Shown: positions 53,919 to 64,000 of the stretch, piece after piece
How the letters are laid out: each line of letters begins with the position of its first letter
How positions within the stretch are numbered: the stretch's first letter is position 1
Assembly (NCBI RefSeq): GCF_040581485.1
Contig: NC_090132.1
Location: 11,667,001 to 11,731,000, forward strand
Direction: 5' to 3'
DNA: 64,000 bases
Origin: Linepithema humile
Lineage: Eukaryota > Arthropoda > Insecta > Hymenoptera > Formicidae
Notes under the pieces: model-generated
The model's input: the letters and a program-made list of their open reading frames with translations, nothing else
Database searches by the model: none
Told to the model about the DNA's origin: nothing
Position numbers and translations under genes: made by a program

Positions 53919-56900
53919 TCAAGAAAAATAATTTCTTATCATCTGTCGCTGTTTTCTTCTACCAGCTGCTAAATCAGGATTGATTCTGTGAATATTTCTT
54001 TCAGGTGCATTAATTTCTTCAATGTTATTTCTATTAATATTCATCCCAAAGTCAAACTCTTCTTCATCATCATTATTTAAATCTAATGGCACATTTTCGT
54101 TGACACATATATTATGCAATACAGCACATGTATTTATAATTTTCGCTGCTGTTGATGGAGAATAATGTAGTACCCTATGCTTTAATAAGCATCTAAAACG
54201 CATTTTTAGTACTCCATTGCATTGTTCTATTAACGAACGGCATCTCATTTGCTTTTTATTATATAATGCTTCAGGACTATTTTCTGCTGCATCTGTTATG
54301 GGAGTCATCATCCATGGCCTTAAGGAATATCCTGAATCACCTAAAAACAAAAACATTTTAATGCAAGAATTTAATATTTTTATTTGTACATTTGCAATAT
54401 AGTCTCCTAATATGCAGTATGTGTAAAAAAAATATAACCATTGGTGAGCTGATATATTTTATTGATGACAGGTTGTAAAACTTTTCTTGGGTAAGTTTTG
54501 TAGTGTATTCTATATTTTATCCAATAAAAAATGTTTTTTAGTAATTTTCAGATCATTAATGTTCACATTGAATAGGCAATGCATGCAAAATTCATATGAA
54601 AAAAGTGTAGGAACCTTTAATTAGCTGATTATACAGCATATTATAATATATTACACTTATAAATAAAAAAGTTCTTTATCGTCTTGTGTAATAAATGTGC
54701 GTCAAAGATTTTTCTCTTCAATGTGTTCTACTTGCTGATTTTTCTCTTATACTTTATCTTTATACTATATAACAAATTATTCGTGAGTTCTTACCTACTA
54801 AGTGGAAATTTTTGTTCGGATATCGCCTGTACAAATGGACCATTGCATTCTTTACATTGGAATTATTCCAAATGTAAGCATCGTGAGTACTACCAGGATA
54901 ACGTGCATTTATACTCATAATTTTTAGACGCCAATCACAGATCTGTAATGAAATGCAATATATAACTGTAATATACACTTATAAGATTTAAAAATTTGTA
55001 ATACTTTACTAAATATACAGGGTGTCAATTAAGTCCCGGGACGGCTGAATATTTTCTCATGTAAGGTATTTTTGAAAAAGGTCAAGGTTATTTCTGAAGT
55101 AATTTTCAACGAGGAATTCAACGGTGACCTTCAATTTGACCTTGAGCTTGACCTTCAAGGTCATTTCAAGGTTAGGTTAAGTTTTTTAAATAGAAACCCT
55201 TTTTTTTATTCCAAAATCTAATAGCTGGTGTCAAGAGCTTTTCAAAACACTATAATGAAGTTATTTTTCATTAAGTACTTTTTGAGTTATGAGGCTTGTA
55301 AATTACAGTATTTTGACATAAAATACAAAATATCTTGTAAAACATTCAATTTTTGGGAATCTTACCTTAATACTTTTATGCATAAAATAATAAAACGAAT
55401 CAATTGGTATAAAGAAAACACATAGTTGCTTTCAAGAAAAAGTATGCAGTTGCATGTTGCAAACTACATACTTTTTCTTGAAAGCAACTATGTGTTTTCT
55501 TTATACCAATTGATTTGTCTTATTATTTTATGCATAAAAGTATTAAGGTAAGATTCCCAAAAATTGAATGTTTTACAAGATATTTTGTATTTTATGTCAA
55601 AATACTGTAAATTACAAGCCTCATAACTCAAAAAGTACTTAATGAAAAATAACTTTATTATAGTGTTTTGAAAAGCTCTTGACACCAGCTATTAGATTTT
55701 GGAATCAAAAATAGGGGTTTCTATTTAAAAAACCTAACCTAACCTAACCTTGAAATGACCTTGAAGGTCAAGCTCAAGGTCAAATTGAAGGTCACCGTTG
55801 AATTCCTCGTTGAAAATTACTTCAGAAATGACCTTGACCTTTTTCAAAAATACCTTACATGAAAAAATATTCAGCCGTCCCGGGACTTAATTGACACCCT
55901 GTATATTAAATACATGCATAGTAGTAATAGTAATGGGATCAAATGGGACCATATTAGTCCTCATATCTAAACTTAATCAAAATTATTTAGATTTAAAGAG
56001 TTGTTCTGTGATTTCTACTAAATCAATACAGATTACAAAATATACGGGATATGAGGTTTAAACTCGCGACTAATCGCTTACAAGTCCGTCGCTCTCATGG
56101 AATCACACGACATCTCTAATATATACAATAAATAATATTACAATTATAATTACTAGTTGAGTATTAATTGAGTGATATCCTTTCCTGTTTACATATATAT
56201 GTTCAGGATTATTATTTCCTGTTGGAGGAAAAATAGCAATATGGGTGCAATCGATACATCCTATTGTGCCAGGAAATTCAAATCTTCTGTAAAATCTGAA
56301 ATAAAAAAAATATTAATATAATATTTATATTGTAGTATATACAAAAGTTTACAAAATAATTATAAACATTTCATATTTATTTTTATATATTATAGAAAAT
56401 TTGTATTATTACTCTCTTCGCAGTTCATTCATTTCTGCAAAAGTAGAAGGAAATTTGATCCATTGACTCATGATTTCTTGTCTTGTTATTACATCTATTA
56501 CTTCATGAATGCAACGGGAAACTGTTGGTTGACTGATAGCCATATAAATATTTTTCCCAATATCCATCTGATAAGAACCACTTGCAAAAAATCGCAATGC
56601 TGTCATAATCTATAAAAAAATAGGTGTTTACTTATTGTTTTTGTTTATGCATGTCATACGTATGTGTTACGAATTTTAGAATAATTACTTTTGTTGTGGT
56701 ATCGATTGCAGATATTCTTGTTTGAGGAGTTAGATGCGGTTCAACAAGATCGATAATATATCTTGCTGCGGCTTTATTTAAACGAAATAATGCAATAAAT
56801 TGTTTATTATCCAATTCAAAAGGATCGTCCCTAATATGGAAAATTCTCCTTCGTTGTTCTACTATTTCAGCATTTTCTAATGCATTTATAATTGGCACAT

Positions 56901-56925
56901 TTAATATTATATCTTCCAGATCCAT
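53919..56925 (-). CDS. HARBI1-like Harbinger transposase, five exons, uninterrupted
   Basis: Exons on the minus strand: 56925-56689, 56609-56413, 56295-56154, 54942-54795 and 54340-53919, all with GT..AG and matching phases, giving about 381 residues without a stop. The DDE_4 signature is complete: FEFPGTIGCIDCTHI (Asp), INARYPGSTHDAYIWNNS (Asp) and GDSGYSLRPWMMTP, then SLIEQCNGVLKMRFRCLLKH (Glu). N-terminal helices (FIALFRLNKAAARYIIDLVE; SQPTVSRCIHEVIDVITRQE) match HARBI1. It cuts and pastes the element with its SANT partner. The third intron holds a foldback insertion and a tRNA-like piece. A candidate for an active enzyme. Confidence 0.9.
55018..55901. mobile_element. Foldback element (family F core with different ends, copy 3)
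   Basis: Ends CAGGGTGTCAATTAAGTCCC (55018) and mirror (55901), each flanked by TA. Arms of about 425 bp. The inner 230 bp of each arm equal family F (GCTGGTGTCAAGAGC onward) whereas the outer 190 bp are unlike the other copies. Outer parts contain several AAGGTCA/TGACCTT words. It sits in an intron of the Harbinger transposase. Confidence 0.92.
56055..56115 (-). ncRNA. Degenerate tRNA-like sequence in a Harbinger intron
   Basis: On the minus strand: GAGAGCGACGGACTTGTAAG, then TAGTCGCGAGTTTAAACCTC, resembling the anticodon stem, variable region and T arm of a tRNA with a TGT anticodon. The B box GAGTTTAAACC is imperfect. Probably the head of an old SINE or a tRNA pseudogene. Confidence 0.4.
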
Positions 56926-57246
56926 TATATAAATTTATATTAATTTATTATATATATGTATGTGTGTGTGTGTGTTTGTTCTCCGCTATATTTTCACAGT
57001 TTATAACACGTTTCGAGATAAAAGTATGGTATAACCCATTCGTTTCATTACGAATGATAAATTGCGTATACGACTACACTTGCGACTGTGAAGAATACTT
57101 TTCTAAAGATTTTTTATTGCGATCATTCGCAACTTGATATTTGCGTATACGCAACTATTTCAAGAATAGAGATCTAGGGATTTCCCATTGCGATCATTCG
57201 CAACTTGCTATTTGCGTATGCGCAACTGGTTCAAGAATAGGGCCCC

Positions 57247-58678
57247 AGGTCGTTTGCCCAAATTGGTGCCCCGTAAAGGGACACCGACCGGACGGTGTTT
57301 GCGTATAAGTGCCGAACTTTGGCACTTGGACCGCCGAGATTGGGCAGGAGGCGACTCAGCGCGTTCGCCATCCTGTCCACTCTGGGAGCAAAAGCATCAA
57401 AGTGCTGTGTAAATTCCCAGAGTCCATCCAGGGTGAGGCCCAGATACTTCATCTTGGACCCCACAGGGATACGGGACCCTCCGACGTTTATGGTTGTCGG
57501 GGGTGGTCTCCCTCCTGCCTTCCTATAGAAGAACAGGGCCTCCGTCTTATGAGGAGCCACCTGTAATCCCAGGCCCCGTATAGCGCGCACTACGCTGGCC
57601 ACGGCTGCGGTTGCTACAGCCGCGGCCTCTCTCCATTCCTCCCCCCGAGCCATGACTAACGTGTCGTCGGCGTAACAGACGACGTCACAGCCCGGAAGAA
57701 GAGCCGCCCGAAGCACCACGTCGTACCCGAGATTCCACAGCGTCGGGCCCAAAACGGAACCCTATGGAACCCCGCAGTACATAGCCCTTTCGCATACCTC
57801 CCCGTTCCCGTTCCTATACGAGAACGTCCTGTCCCGGAGATAGTCCCACAGGACTGCCCGAAGATAGGGGGGCAGCTGAAGATGTTCGAATGCTGCCCCC
57901 AGACAGCCCTAGGGGAGGGAGTTGAAGGCATTCACGATATCAAGCGATACCGCTATTGCCACCTCTCCCCCCCCCCCCTCCAACGCGGCCTCCGAGAAGG
58001 AGCGGACGTGGCGTATTGCATCCACAGTGCTCCGCCCCTCCCGAAAGCCGAATTGCTTCTCATTCAAGGTGGGACCACCCCGAGACAGGTGCTGAACGAA
58101 GCGCCCTACGATAATACGCTCATAGAGCTTACCCGCCTCGTCCAGCAAACATATCGGTCGGTATGCGGAGGGTTGCTCCGGCGGCTTGCCATCTTTGTGG
58201 AGGAGGACCAAGTTTGCCCTCCTCCACCGCGAGGGGAAAGTGCCGGACCTAAGGCAGGCAGTAAAGAGCCTCCGCAGCCGGTCACTTAGCACCCTCGCCG
58301 CCAGGGCCCACGCCCTGCCGGGGATTCCGTCGGGTCCAGGCGCCTTGGCCGCTCCGCCAAGCCTGGCCCGCACCGCGGACATCTCCTCTGTCGAGACTGC
58401 CGGCTCCTCTGGCCACACTTCCCCTACTGTGAAGGGAGGGGTGACAAATCCCCCCACAGGGAACAGTGTGTTTACGATGTTGCCGAGGAGTTCCGGCTTA
58501 AGTCTCTCCGGAGTGGGGGGCGCCCTTGGTCTCAGTTTCCTGAGAACTATCTTAAAGGGTCGCCCCCACGGATCCCGGTCCAGGGTGGAGGTAAGCTCCT
58601 CCCACGCCCTGGCCTTTGCTGTCCCAATGGCGGCCCGGAGGGCCTTTTGTGTGGCACGAAATCTCTCCAGTGCTTCAG
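57247..58678 (-). pseudogene. R1-like LINE ORF2, reverse transcriptase part
   Basis: Read leftward from 58678. TAKARAWEELTSTLDRDPWG leads into RT: KAPGPDGIPGRAW, WRRANLVLLHKDGKPP, AYRPICLLDEAGKLYERII, KQFGFREGRSTVDAI, VAIAVSLDIVNAFNSLP, GSVLGPTLWNLGYDVVL and VVCYADDTLVMARG (YADD box). It then runs to LYGAPIWANDL, where the Harbinger end cuts it. Stops follow NAFNSLP (about 57910) and precede GSVLGP (about 57763). GC-rich and of R1-clade type, unlike the A/G-rich LINEs A and B. Its 5' continuation is at 63939-64000, on the far side of LINE B. Confidence 0.85.
58667..58678. repeat. Target-site duplication of LINE B, 3' side
   Basis: CCAGTGCTTCAG, repeated at 63927-63938. Confidence 0.92.
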
Positions 58679-58924
58679 ATAGATAATTTTTATTTGTTCC
58701 CCTTAAGGTTACAATTTACATCTCTTTTCCTCTGCTTAATTCTACTTCTTATTCTAACTTATCCTATTCTCTTAATCTAACTTATCCTATTTTTCTGTCA
58801 CATGAGTGCTATGTCCCTTCAGAACTCACACTCACCCGACATTTCCTCTATTCTCTTTACACACACACACCGTCCCTATGCTATGGGGACTTCCGTTTCC
58901 TCTTGCTTTTTATTTCTCATGCTC

Positions 58925-59271
<347 letters not shown>

Positions 59272-59399
59272 TTCTCTCTCTCCCTCATTCTCTCTCCTCT
59301 TCCCCCTCTATCCCTCTCTCTTCCTCCCTTCTCTTCCTTCTACCTCTCTCCTCCTCCACCTCTCTCATCCAATATTCCCCCTCTCCCTCTCCTCCTAGC

Positions 59400-59909
59400 A
59401 CCTCTCTTACTACCTCTTGCCAGATTCCCTCTCCCCGACTCCACTCCCTACATTCCTGCCACACATGTTCTCATGTCTCCTCCCCCCACCCACATATCCT
59501 GCACACTCTCTTCTCCTCTTCCAACCAATACTTCCCTTCACATACCTCATTTTCCAGTCTAAACCTTGCCACCCTCCTACACCTACTTTCCCCCCATTCC
59601 TTTTTTAAATATCCTGGTATTCCTTCTTCCCTAATCTCCTTATACCATCTGTTATACTTCGAATCTCTTATCCTTTGCTCTCTTTCCTTTTTCTGCCTCT
59701 CCTTATCTTTCCTGATCATCTCTCCAAACCACATTTCCTTTTCGTCTCTCCTTTTTTCAATCTCTTCCATCCTCATTCCTCTTTCCTCAAAAAACTTTCC
59801 CCTTTCCCTTTCCCATGTTGACGTCCCCCTTCCCCTCCTCGCCCTTTCCTTTATCTCTTTCCAGCACCTCTTTGCCAACTCACCACCCTTTCCCTCTTCT
59901 AGCCTTTTT
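59400..59909 (-). pseudogene. LINE B ORF2 C-terminal end with CCHC knuckle
   Basis: In frames 59878-59471 and on: YKEIREEGIPGYLKKEWGES, RVARFRLENEVCEGKYW, then CRICGWGEET, a TGA at about 59471, and EHVWQEC completing a C-x2-C...H-x4-C knuckle. It lies beyond a frame break near 59910, where a CCCTGCCCTTAT doublet marks a short duplication. Corresponds to the 3' part of LINE A ORF2. Confidence 0.7.
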
Positions 59910-62513
59910 TCATATCCCCATCCCTGCCCTTATCCCTGCCCTTCCTCTCAATTTCTCTCTTTTCAGTTTCTCTCTTATTATATATCCTGGTGTCTGCCTA
60001 TTTACTCCCAATATCCATCTTAAATACCTTTCTTCCAGCCTTTCCATCCCTTCCCTTTCCTCCCATCCCCATATTTCCACCCCGTATGCCATCACCGTCC
60101 AAACTAACCTATCATACAACCATAATCTTCTCCCCCAATCCTTTCCAAACCTTCTCTTTCCTATCCCCCATACTTGCCCCATTACTGCCGCTGCCCTTTT
60201 AACTCTGTTCCTTACCTGTGCTTCCTGTTTTCCATTGCTCTGCATTACATACCCTAGATACTTTATCTCTTTCACCTCTTCCATTTTTCTCCCTTTCCAC
60301 CTCCAATCTTTTTTTTTCACCCTCCCCCCTTTCCTAAATCTTACTATCTTTGTCTTGTCTGGATTTAGTTCCATCCTTTTTCTATCTAAATAACTCTCCA
60401 GTCTACTTATCATGCTTCTCATCTCATCCTCTCCTTCTGCTAATAAAACCATGTCATCCGCATATGCCAGCGTATATATCCTTTTCCCCCCTACCTTTAC
60501 TCTCCCCCATTTAACCTTTCCCATCTCTTCCTCTATATCCGCTAGTAACAGATTAAATAGCAAAGGACTTAAGGGGCACCCCTGTCTCACCCCTCTCGCT
60601 GTCCAAAATTCTTCCCCCAAATCCTCTCCCACCCTCACTCTATTTATTGTCTCTCCTAACATCTCCTCTACCTTTTCTATCAATCCGTTCCTAATCCCCC
60701 TCTCTTTCATTGTTTCTAACAACACCCCCCTGTCCACCGAATCAAACGCCGCTCTTAAGTCCACAAATAATGCCACCATTTTTCCTCCTCTTTTCCCCAC
60801 TTGCCTATTTATCAAATAATTTAGTACATATATGTTGTCAATCGTTCCCATCCCTTTCCTGAACCCCGTTTGATTCGGTGGTAAAATTCCTTTCCCCTCT
60901 ACCTCCTTCCTTAATCTTTCCATAAGCACCATCATATACACCTTGTATAGCGTTGGCATCAATGTTATCCCTCTGTAATCTTCCACCACCTTTCCTGCGC
61001 CTCTTTTTATTATCGGCACCATTATTCCTTCCTTCCATCCTTCTGGCCATCCCTCCCCTTTCCATATCCTATTACAATATCCCCATATCCATTCCTCCAT
61101 TTCTTTCCCGCCATATTTCCACGCCTCCCCTGTAATCCCATCTATCCCTGCCGCTTTTCCATCCTTTAAATTTTTTATTGCCTCCTTTATTTCCCCCTTG
61201 CTTATTCCTTTCTCCTCTTCCCCCTTTCTCCTCCCTTTTCCCTCATTCCCTTTTACCACCCTTACCTCTACTCCCCCCATTATCCTCATGAAGTACTCCT
61301 TCCACTCCTTTATCTCAATTTCTCCCTGTATTCCCCTTCTTTTCGTTCTTTCTCTATTCACTATTTCCCATACTTCCTTCTCTCTTCTAGCTCCCGCCGC
61401 TTTCTTTTCCCACCTGTCATTCTCTTCTTTCTTTTTTTGCCTGCATAATTCCTTATACTCCAATTTACTTTTCTTATATCTCTCCTCCTCCCCTGTTCCC
61501 TTTCTCCATCTCCTCATCTCTCCTCTCACCTCCCTCTTCTTCTCTTCACATTCTTTATCCCACCACCCCCCTTTTCCTTCTTCTTCCTTATCATGTTTTT
61601 TCTCCGTTTCTTTTATTGCCAATTTCAATCTCCTTTCCAGTTCCTCCCATTCCTTCTCCATATCCTTTTTTCCTAATTCTATCTTTCCCAGTTTCCGCCT
61701 AAATATTCTTTTCCCTTCCTCATCCCATCTTCTCCTCCCAACTTTCCTTTCCTTTTTAGCTCCACCCTTTTTTCCTCCCTCTCCTCTTATTCTCACTTTT
61801 ACCGGTTGATGATCTGAGTCTATTTCATCCCCTATTTCCATTTTCTCTATCCTCTCCCTCACTTCCTTATTCCCCATCACATAGTCTATAACCGTGTTGC
61901 CTTTCCCTCCTGTAAATGTATATTCCCCCTTCTCATCTCCCTCCATATTTCCATTAAACAGGCTCCATCCCCTTTCTTCTACAAATTCTATTAATATCTT
62001 TCCTTCCTTATTTACTTTTCCGTCCTTTGATTTCCTCTTTCCCCTTTCCCACTCCTTATCCTCCTCCTCTATTTCCACACGTCCTCCTTCCCTTCCTGTT
62101 CTTGCATTGAAATCCCCCCCTATAATCGTTTTTATACCTTCTCCTGCTTCCTTTACCCACCTCTCCAATCCCTGTAATCTTTCCTCCATATTTTTATTCA
62201 CATACACCCCCACTACCCTCCATCTTTCCTTTCCTTGCTTCACTCTGCCCACTATTATCCCTTCTCTTTCTGTCTCTATCTTCGTCCCTTTTTCTATCAT
62301 CTCTCTTCTTATTCCCATTATCATTCCCCCCATTGCCCTTCCTTTCCTATTCTTTCTGCTTGCAAATTGCGCTTCCCACACATATCCCCCCGGCAACCTT
62401 CTTCTTATCCTCTCCCACCTTTTCTGGTCCATCCATGTCTTCAATAATACTATAATATCCCACTTCCCCAATCCTTTCCAAAAATCTTTATCCTTATTCC
62501 CTATACCTGCCAC
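59910..62513 (-). CDS. LINE B ORF2: endonuclease and reverse transcriptase
   Basis: 867 codons without a stop. The APE-type endonuclease begins AGIGNKDKDFWKGLGKWDII, with GGDFNARTGREGG and DSDHQPVKVRIRG. The Glu expected after IVL(L/I) is Lys here (LLKTWMD), whereas copy A has Glu. RT blocks: QTGFRKGMGTIDNIYVLNYL, ALFVDLRAAFDSVDRG, RQGCPLSPLLFNLLLADIEE and YADDMVLLAEGED, then NPDKTKIVRFRKGG and KYLGYVMQSNGKQ. The frame is open upstream (VFWNVAG), so the ATG given may not be the native start. The thumb and C-terminus continue past the break at 59910. Enzyme of target-primed reverse transcription; probably impaired by the Glu loss. Confidence 0.88.
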   Translation of the reverse strand: MAGIGNKDKDFWKGLGKWDIIVLLKTWMDQKRWERIRRRLPGGYVWEAQFASRKNRKGRAMGGMIMGIRREMIEKGTKIETEREGIIVGRVKQGKERWRVVGVYVNKNMEERLQGLERWVKEAGEGIKTIIGGDFNARTGREGGRVEIEEEDKEWERGKRKSKDGKVNKEGKILIEFVEERGWSLFNGNMEGDEKGEYTFTGGKGNTVIDYVMGNKEVRERIEKMEIGDEIDSDHQPVKVRIRGEGGKKGGAKKERKVGRRRWDEEGKRIFRRKLGKIELGKKDMEKEWEELERRLKLAIKETEKKHDKEEEGKGGWWDKECEEKKREVRGEMRRWRKGTGEEERYKKSKLEYKELCRQKKKEENDRWEKKAAGARREKEVWEIVNRERTKRRGIQGEIEIKEWKEYFMRIMGGVEVRVVKGNEGKGRRKGEEEKGISKGEIKEAIKNLKDGKAAGIDGITGEAWKYGGKEMEEWIWGYCNRIWKGEGWPEGWKEGIMVPIIKRGAGKVVEDYRGITLMPTLYKVYMMVLMERLRKEVEGKGILPPNQTGFRKGMGTIDNIYVLNYLINRQVGKRGGKMVALFVDLRAAFDSVDRGVLLETMKERGIRNGLIEKVEEMLGETINRVRVGEDLGEEFWTARGVRQGCPLSPLLFNLLLADIEEEMGKVKWGRVKVGGKRIYTLAYADDMVLLAEGEDEMRSMISRLESYLDRKRMELNPDKTKIVRFRKGGRVKKKDWRWKGRKMEEVKEIKYLGYVMQSNGKQEAQVRNRVKRAAAVMGQVWGIGKRRFGKDWGRRLWLYDRLVWTVMAYGVEIWGWEEREGMERLEERYLRWILGVNRQTPGYIIREKLKREKLRGRAGIRAGMGI

Positions 62514-62581
62514 GTTCCAGAATACTATACTCTATCCTCCTCCTCTATCTCTTTCTCCTTTACCCTCTGCACCCCCCTCCT

Positions 62582-63639
62582 TTACTTTATTCCTTCTATT
62601 CTCTCTCCTCTCCCTTTTCTCTGCTCCTCCCCTCTTATATTCCCTCTCCCATCCCTTAATATCTTTTCTTCCTCATCCCAACTCCACCACTGTTCATCTA
62701 TTTTTATCCTCCCATATCCTACCCATACTCTTCTTCCCTTTCTTTCTTCCTTCCTTGCTATCTCCTCTATCTTCCATTTCATCTTCCTTTCTTTCCATGT
62801 TCTGTCCTCTGTTATTCTTTCTCTCCTACCTCTCAGACTTCTCTTCTTTTCCAGAACTTCTCTCTTTTGTCTTTCGTTTCCCAATCTAATTACTATCATC
62901 TCTCCCCCCTCTCCCATACCCTCCCCTACCTTTTTGATTTCCTTTATCTCCACTTTCGCTCCAATCTCCCTCAGAATCTCCTCCACTGCCTTCCTCCTCT
63001 TTTCCTCTTTATTCCCCTCTTTCACTTCCACTCCTTTTATTATTATATTCCTCCTTCTCTCCTCCCTTTCTTTCCTCTCCAACCTCCTTTCTATCTCTCT
63101 TATTTTTCTTTCTACTCCCCCCTTTTTTTCTTCTCTTTCTTCTTCTTCCCCCTTCCCTTCCTTTCCTTTACGCCTTTGTATCTCTTCTACTTTTTTCTCC
63201 AATTTTTGTATGCTCCTAACCATCTCCTCCCTCTCTATCTGCCATCTCTCCTCCCGCTCCCCCATTCCCTTTTTATTTCTCTTATTTCCTCTCTCATAAT
63301 CCTTCCTTGTTCCTTTACCCCCTCTTTTACCTCCTCTCTCATCTGTCTTATCTCTTCTTTCCATCCCTTCATCCCTCTTATTTCCTTCATAATTTCCTCC
63401 ATTTCCCCTTTCCAACTTCTTATTATCTCCCCCATGCCTTCTTCCTCCTCTGCTCTCTCCTTTATTGGTAATCTTGGTGTCTTTTTGCTTTTATTGAACA
63501 TAGTCCCCTCTCCATCTTCTTCTTTCTCATTCTCTTCCCCCCTTTTCCTTTTTAACATCTCCTCTATGTTCCCAAAACTTCCACCTCTCTCTCTTACTTT
63601 TCTTCCCTTCTTTAGTCCCATCTTCCAGTTCCCATCCAT
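62582..63639 (-). pseudogene. LINE B ORF1: coiled-coil RNA-binding protein, one frameshift
   Basis: Frames 63639-63235 and 63415-62582 join by a single shift near 63280. N-terminus SFGNIEEMLKRKRGEENEKE with FNKSKKTPRLP (shared with copy A: FNKSKKTTRSP), a long Glu/Lys/Arg coiled coil, then RRNIIIKGVEVKEG (RRM-like) and RVWVGYGRIKIDEQWWSWDE. Same plan as LINE A ORF1, but the break is in a different place, so the lesions are independent. ORF2's upstream open region begins within about 70 bases of its end. Confidence 0.75.
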
Positions 63640-63926
63640 CCCGCTTCAGCGCTGCCGTCCCCCTTTTCTCCTAGACCCTGTCCCCACCTCTGTCTCTCTA
63701 TACACTCTATACTTCGTGCTCGTTCCTCCTTTCTATTTTCCTCGTCCTTTTTCCCTTCACCCTTCTTTATCCCATACCCTCCACACTTCCATTCACTCTC
63801 TCACTCTCTCTCTCATTCACCCACTCTCTCTCACCTCACCCACCTTGCTCTCTTCCACTCTTTTTGCTCACAAAACTTTCACTCTCTCACCACGTGTCAA
63901 CGTCTAACGCACCGGAAACGGAAGTC
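63640..63926 (-). mobile_element. LINE B 5' leader
   Basis: Pyrimidine-rich on the plus strand (TCACTCTCTCTCTCATTCAC and alike). Ends CGCACCGGAAACGGAAGTCC. Matches the LINE A leader at 26954-27250 in its last 20 bases and in style. Confidence 0.75.
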
Positions 63927-63938
63927 CCAGTGCTTCAG
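63927..63938. repeat. Target-site duplication of LINE B, 5' side
   Basis: CCAGTGCTTCAG, as at 58667-58678. Confidence 0.92.
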
Positions 63939-64000
63939 TTGTTCCGGCATGATCCCCCTTCTGCGCGCACGCAGGAATATGCGCCTGGCGGCCGAGGAGA
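63939..64000 (-). pseudogene. R1-like LINE ORF2, continuation beyond LINE B (cut by window edge)
   Basis: GC-rich sequence rich in Arg/Ala codons on the minus strand, consistent with the region before RT in R1-like ORF2. It directly abuts the 5' target duplication of LINE B and continues the coding sequence found left of 58678. Confidence 0.6.

Larger units (their letters stand above)
51219..57246. mobile_element. PIF/Harbinger transposon with two genes, ~6 kb
   Basis: Ends GGGGCCCTATTCTTGAA at 51219 and mirror at 57246, followed by less exact inverted stretches with GCGTATACGCAA words; the right end holds a doubled copy (GCGATCATTCGCAACTTG twice). Inside are a SANT/Myb-like gene on the plus strand and a HARBI1-like transposase on the minus strand, placed tail to tail as in the superfamily. 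The target duplication is not resolved: flanks CCT and AGG extend the inverted repeat instead of matching directly. Confidence 0.88.

Noticed and set aside
43541..55685. 65-codon frame starting MSRAFQNTI in both arms of each foldback
   Set aside because: The copies follow the palindromic DNA, differ little from neutral expectation by eye, and have no start context or known domain. Kept only as a repeat.

Overview
This window looks like heterochromatin-like or intergenic DNA from an insect genome, most likely a hymenopteran and possibly an ant. That guess rests on the families seen: a decayed Polinton, mariner, hAT, PIF/Harbinger, P-like THAP and Tc5-like DNA transposons, gypsy-type LTR elements, and two lysine/glutamate-rich LINEs. 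The spacers are AT-rich, introns are short with GT..AG ends, and microsatellites are long. I see no conserved single-copy host gene, rRNA gene or CRISPR array. Nearly every recognisable reading frame belongs to a mobile element.

Layout. 1-1.1 kb: end of a gypsy-type pol plus a probable 3' LTR. 1.1-6.3 kb: repeat modules, a 1.79-kb solo LTR with a 4-bp target duplication, and a decayed mariner/IS630-type element. 6.4-7 kb: a minisatellite. 7-13.7 kb: a Polinton/Maverick (adintovirus-like) remnant. It keeps a polymerase stub, integrase with chromodomain, a coiled-coil protein, a family protein of unknown role, packaging ATPase, a PLA2-like protein, protease, minor capsid protein and the start of the major capsid protein. 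13.7-18.7 kb: an LTR, then a SAM-like gene fragment whose exon is split by a Tc5-like transposon with tRNA-like sequences in both terminal repeats. 18.8-27.25 kb: LINE copy A (minus strand), opened by a P-like THAP foldback element and by a second transposon that itself holds a Harbinger element. 27.3-30.9 kb: small inverted repeats and a decayed hAT. 31-36 kb: a two-gene, transposon-like pair (Q-rich gene; C2H2 plus transposase-like gene), the second split by an internally deleted mariner. 36.2-37 kb: gag-protease fragment. 37.2-41.7 kb: complete hAT with 8-bp target duplication and a nested 1.3-kb mariner. 41.8-46.7 kb: LTR pieces, nested X, MITE and foldback elements. 46.8-50.3 kb: gypsy pol (minus), its RNase H cut by a hAT MITE. 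50.2-51.2 kb: another LTR. 51.2-57.25 kb: PIF/Harbinger with an uninterrupted five-exon transposase. 57.25-64 kb: an R1-like LINE split by a full-length LINE copy B with a 12-bp target duplication.

How parts work together. The autonomous-looking units pair genes in known ways: Harbinger transposase with a SANT/Myb-like partner, LINE ORF1 with ORF2, and Polinton morphogenesis genes in one late block. The many target-site duplications give a relative age order: the R1-like LINE predates LINE B; LINE A predates both the P-like and X elements, and X predates Harbinger; the hAT at 37.2 kb predates its mariner. Family assignments come from motif recognition and memory, without database search.
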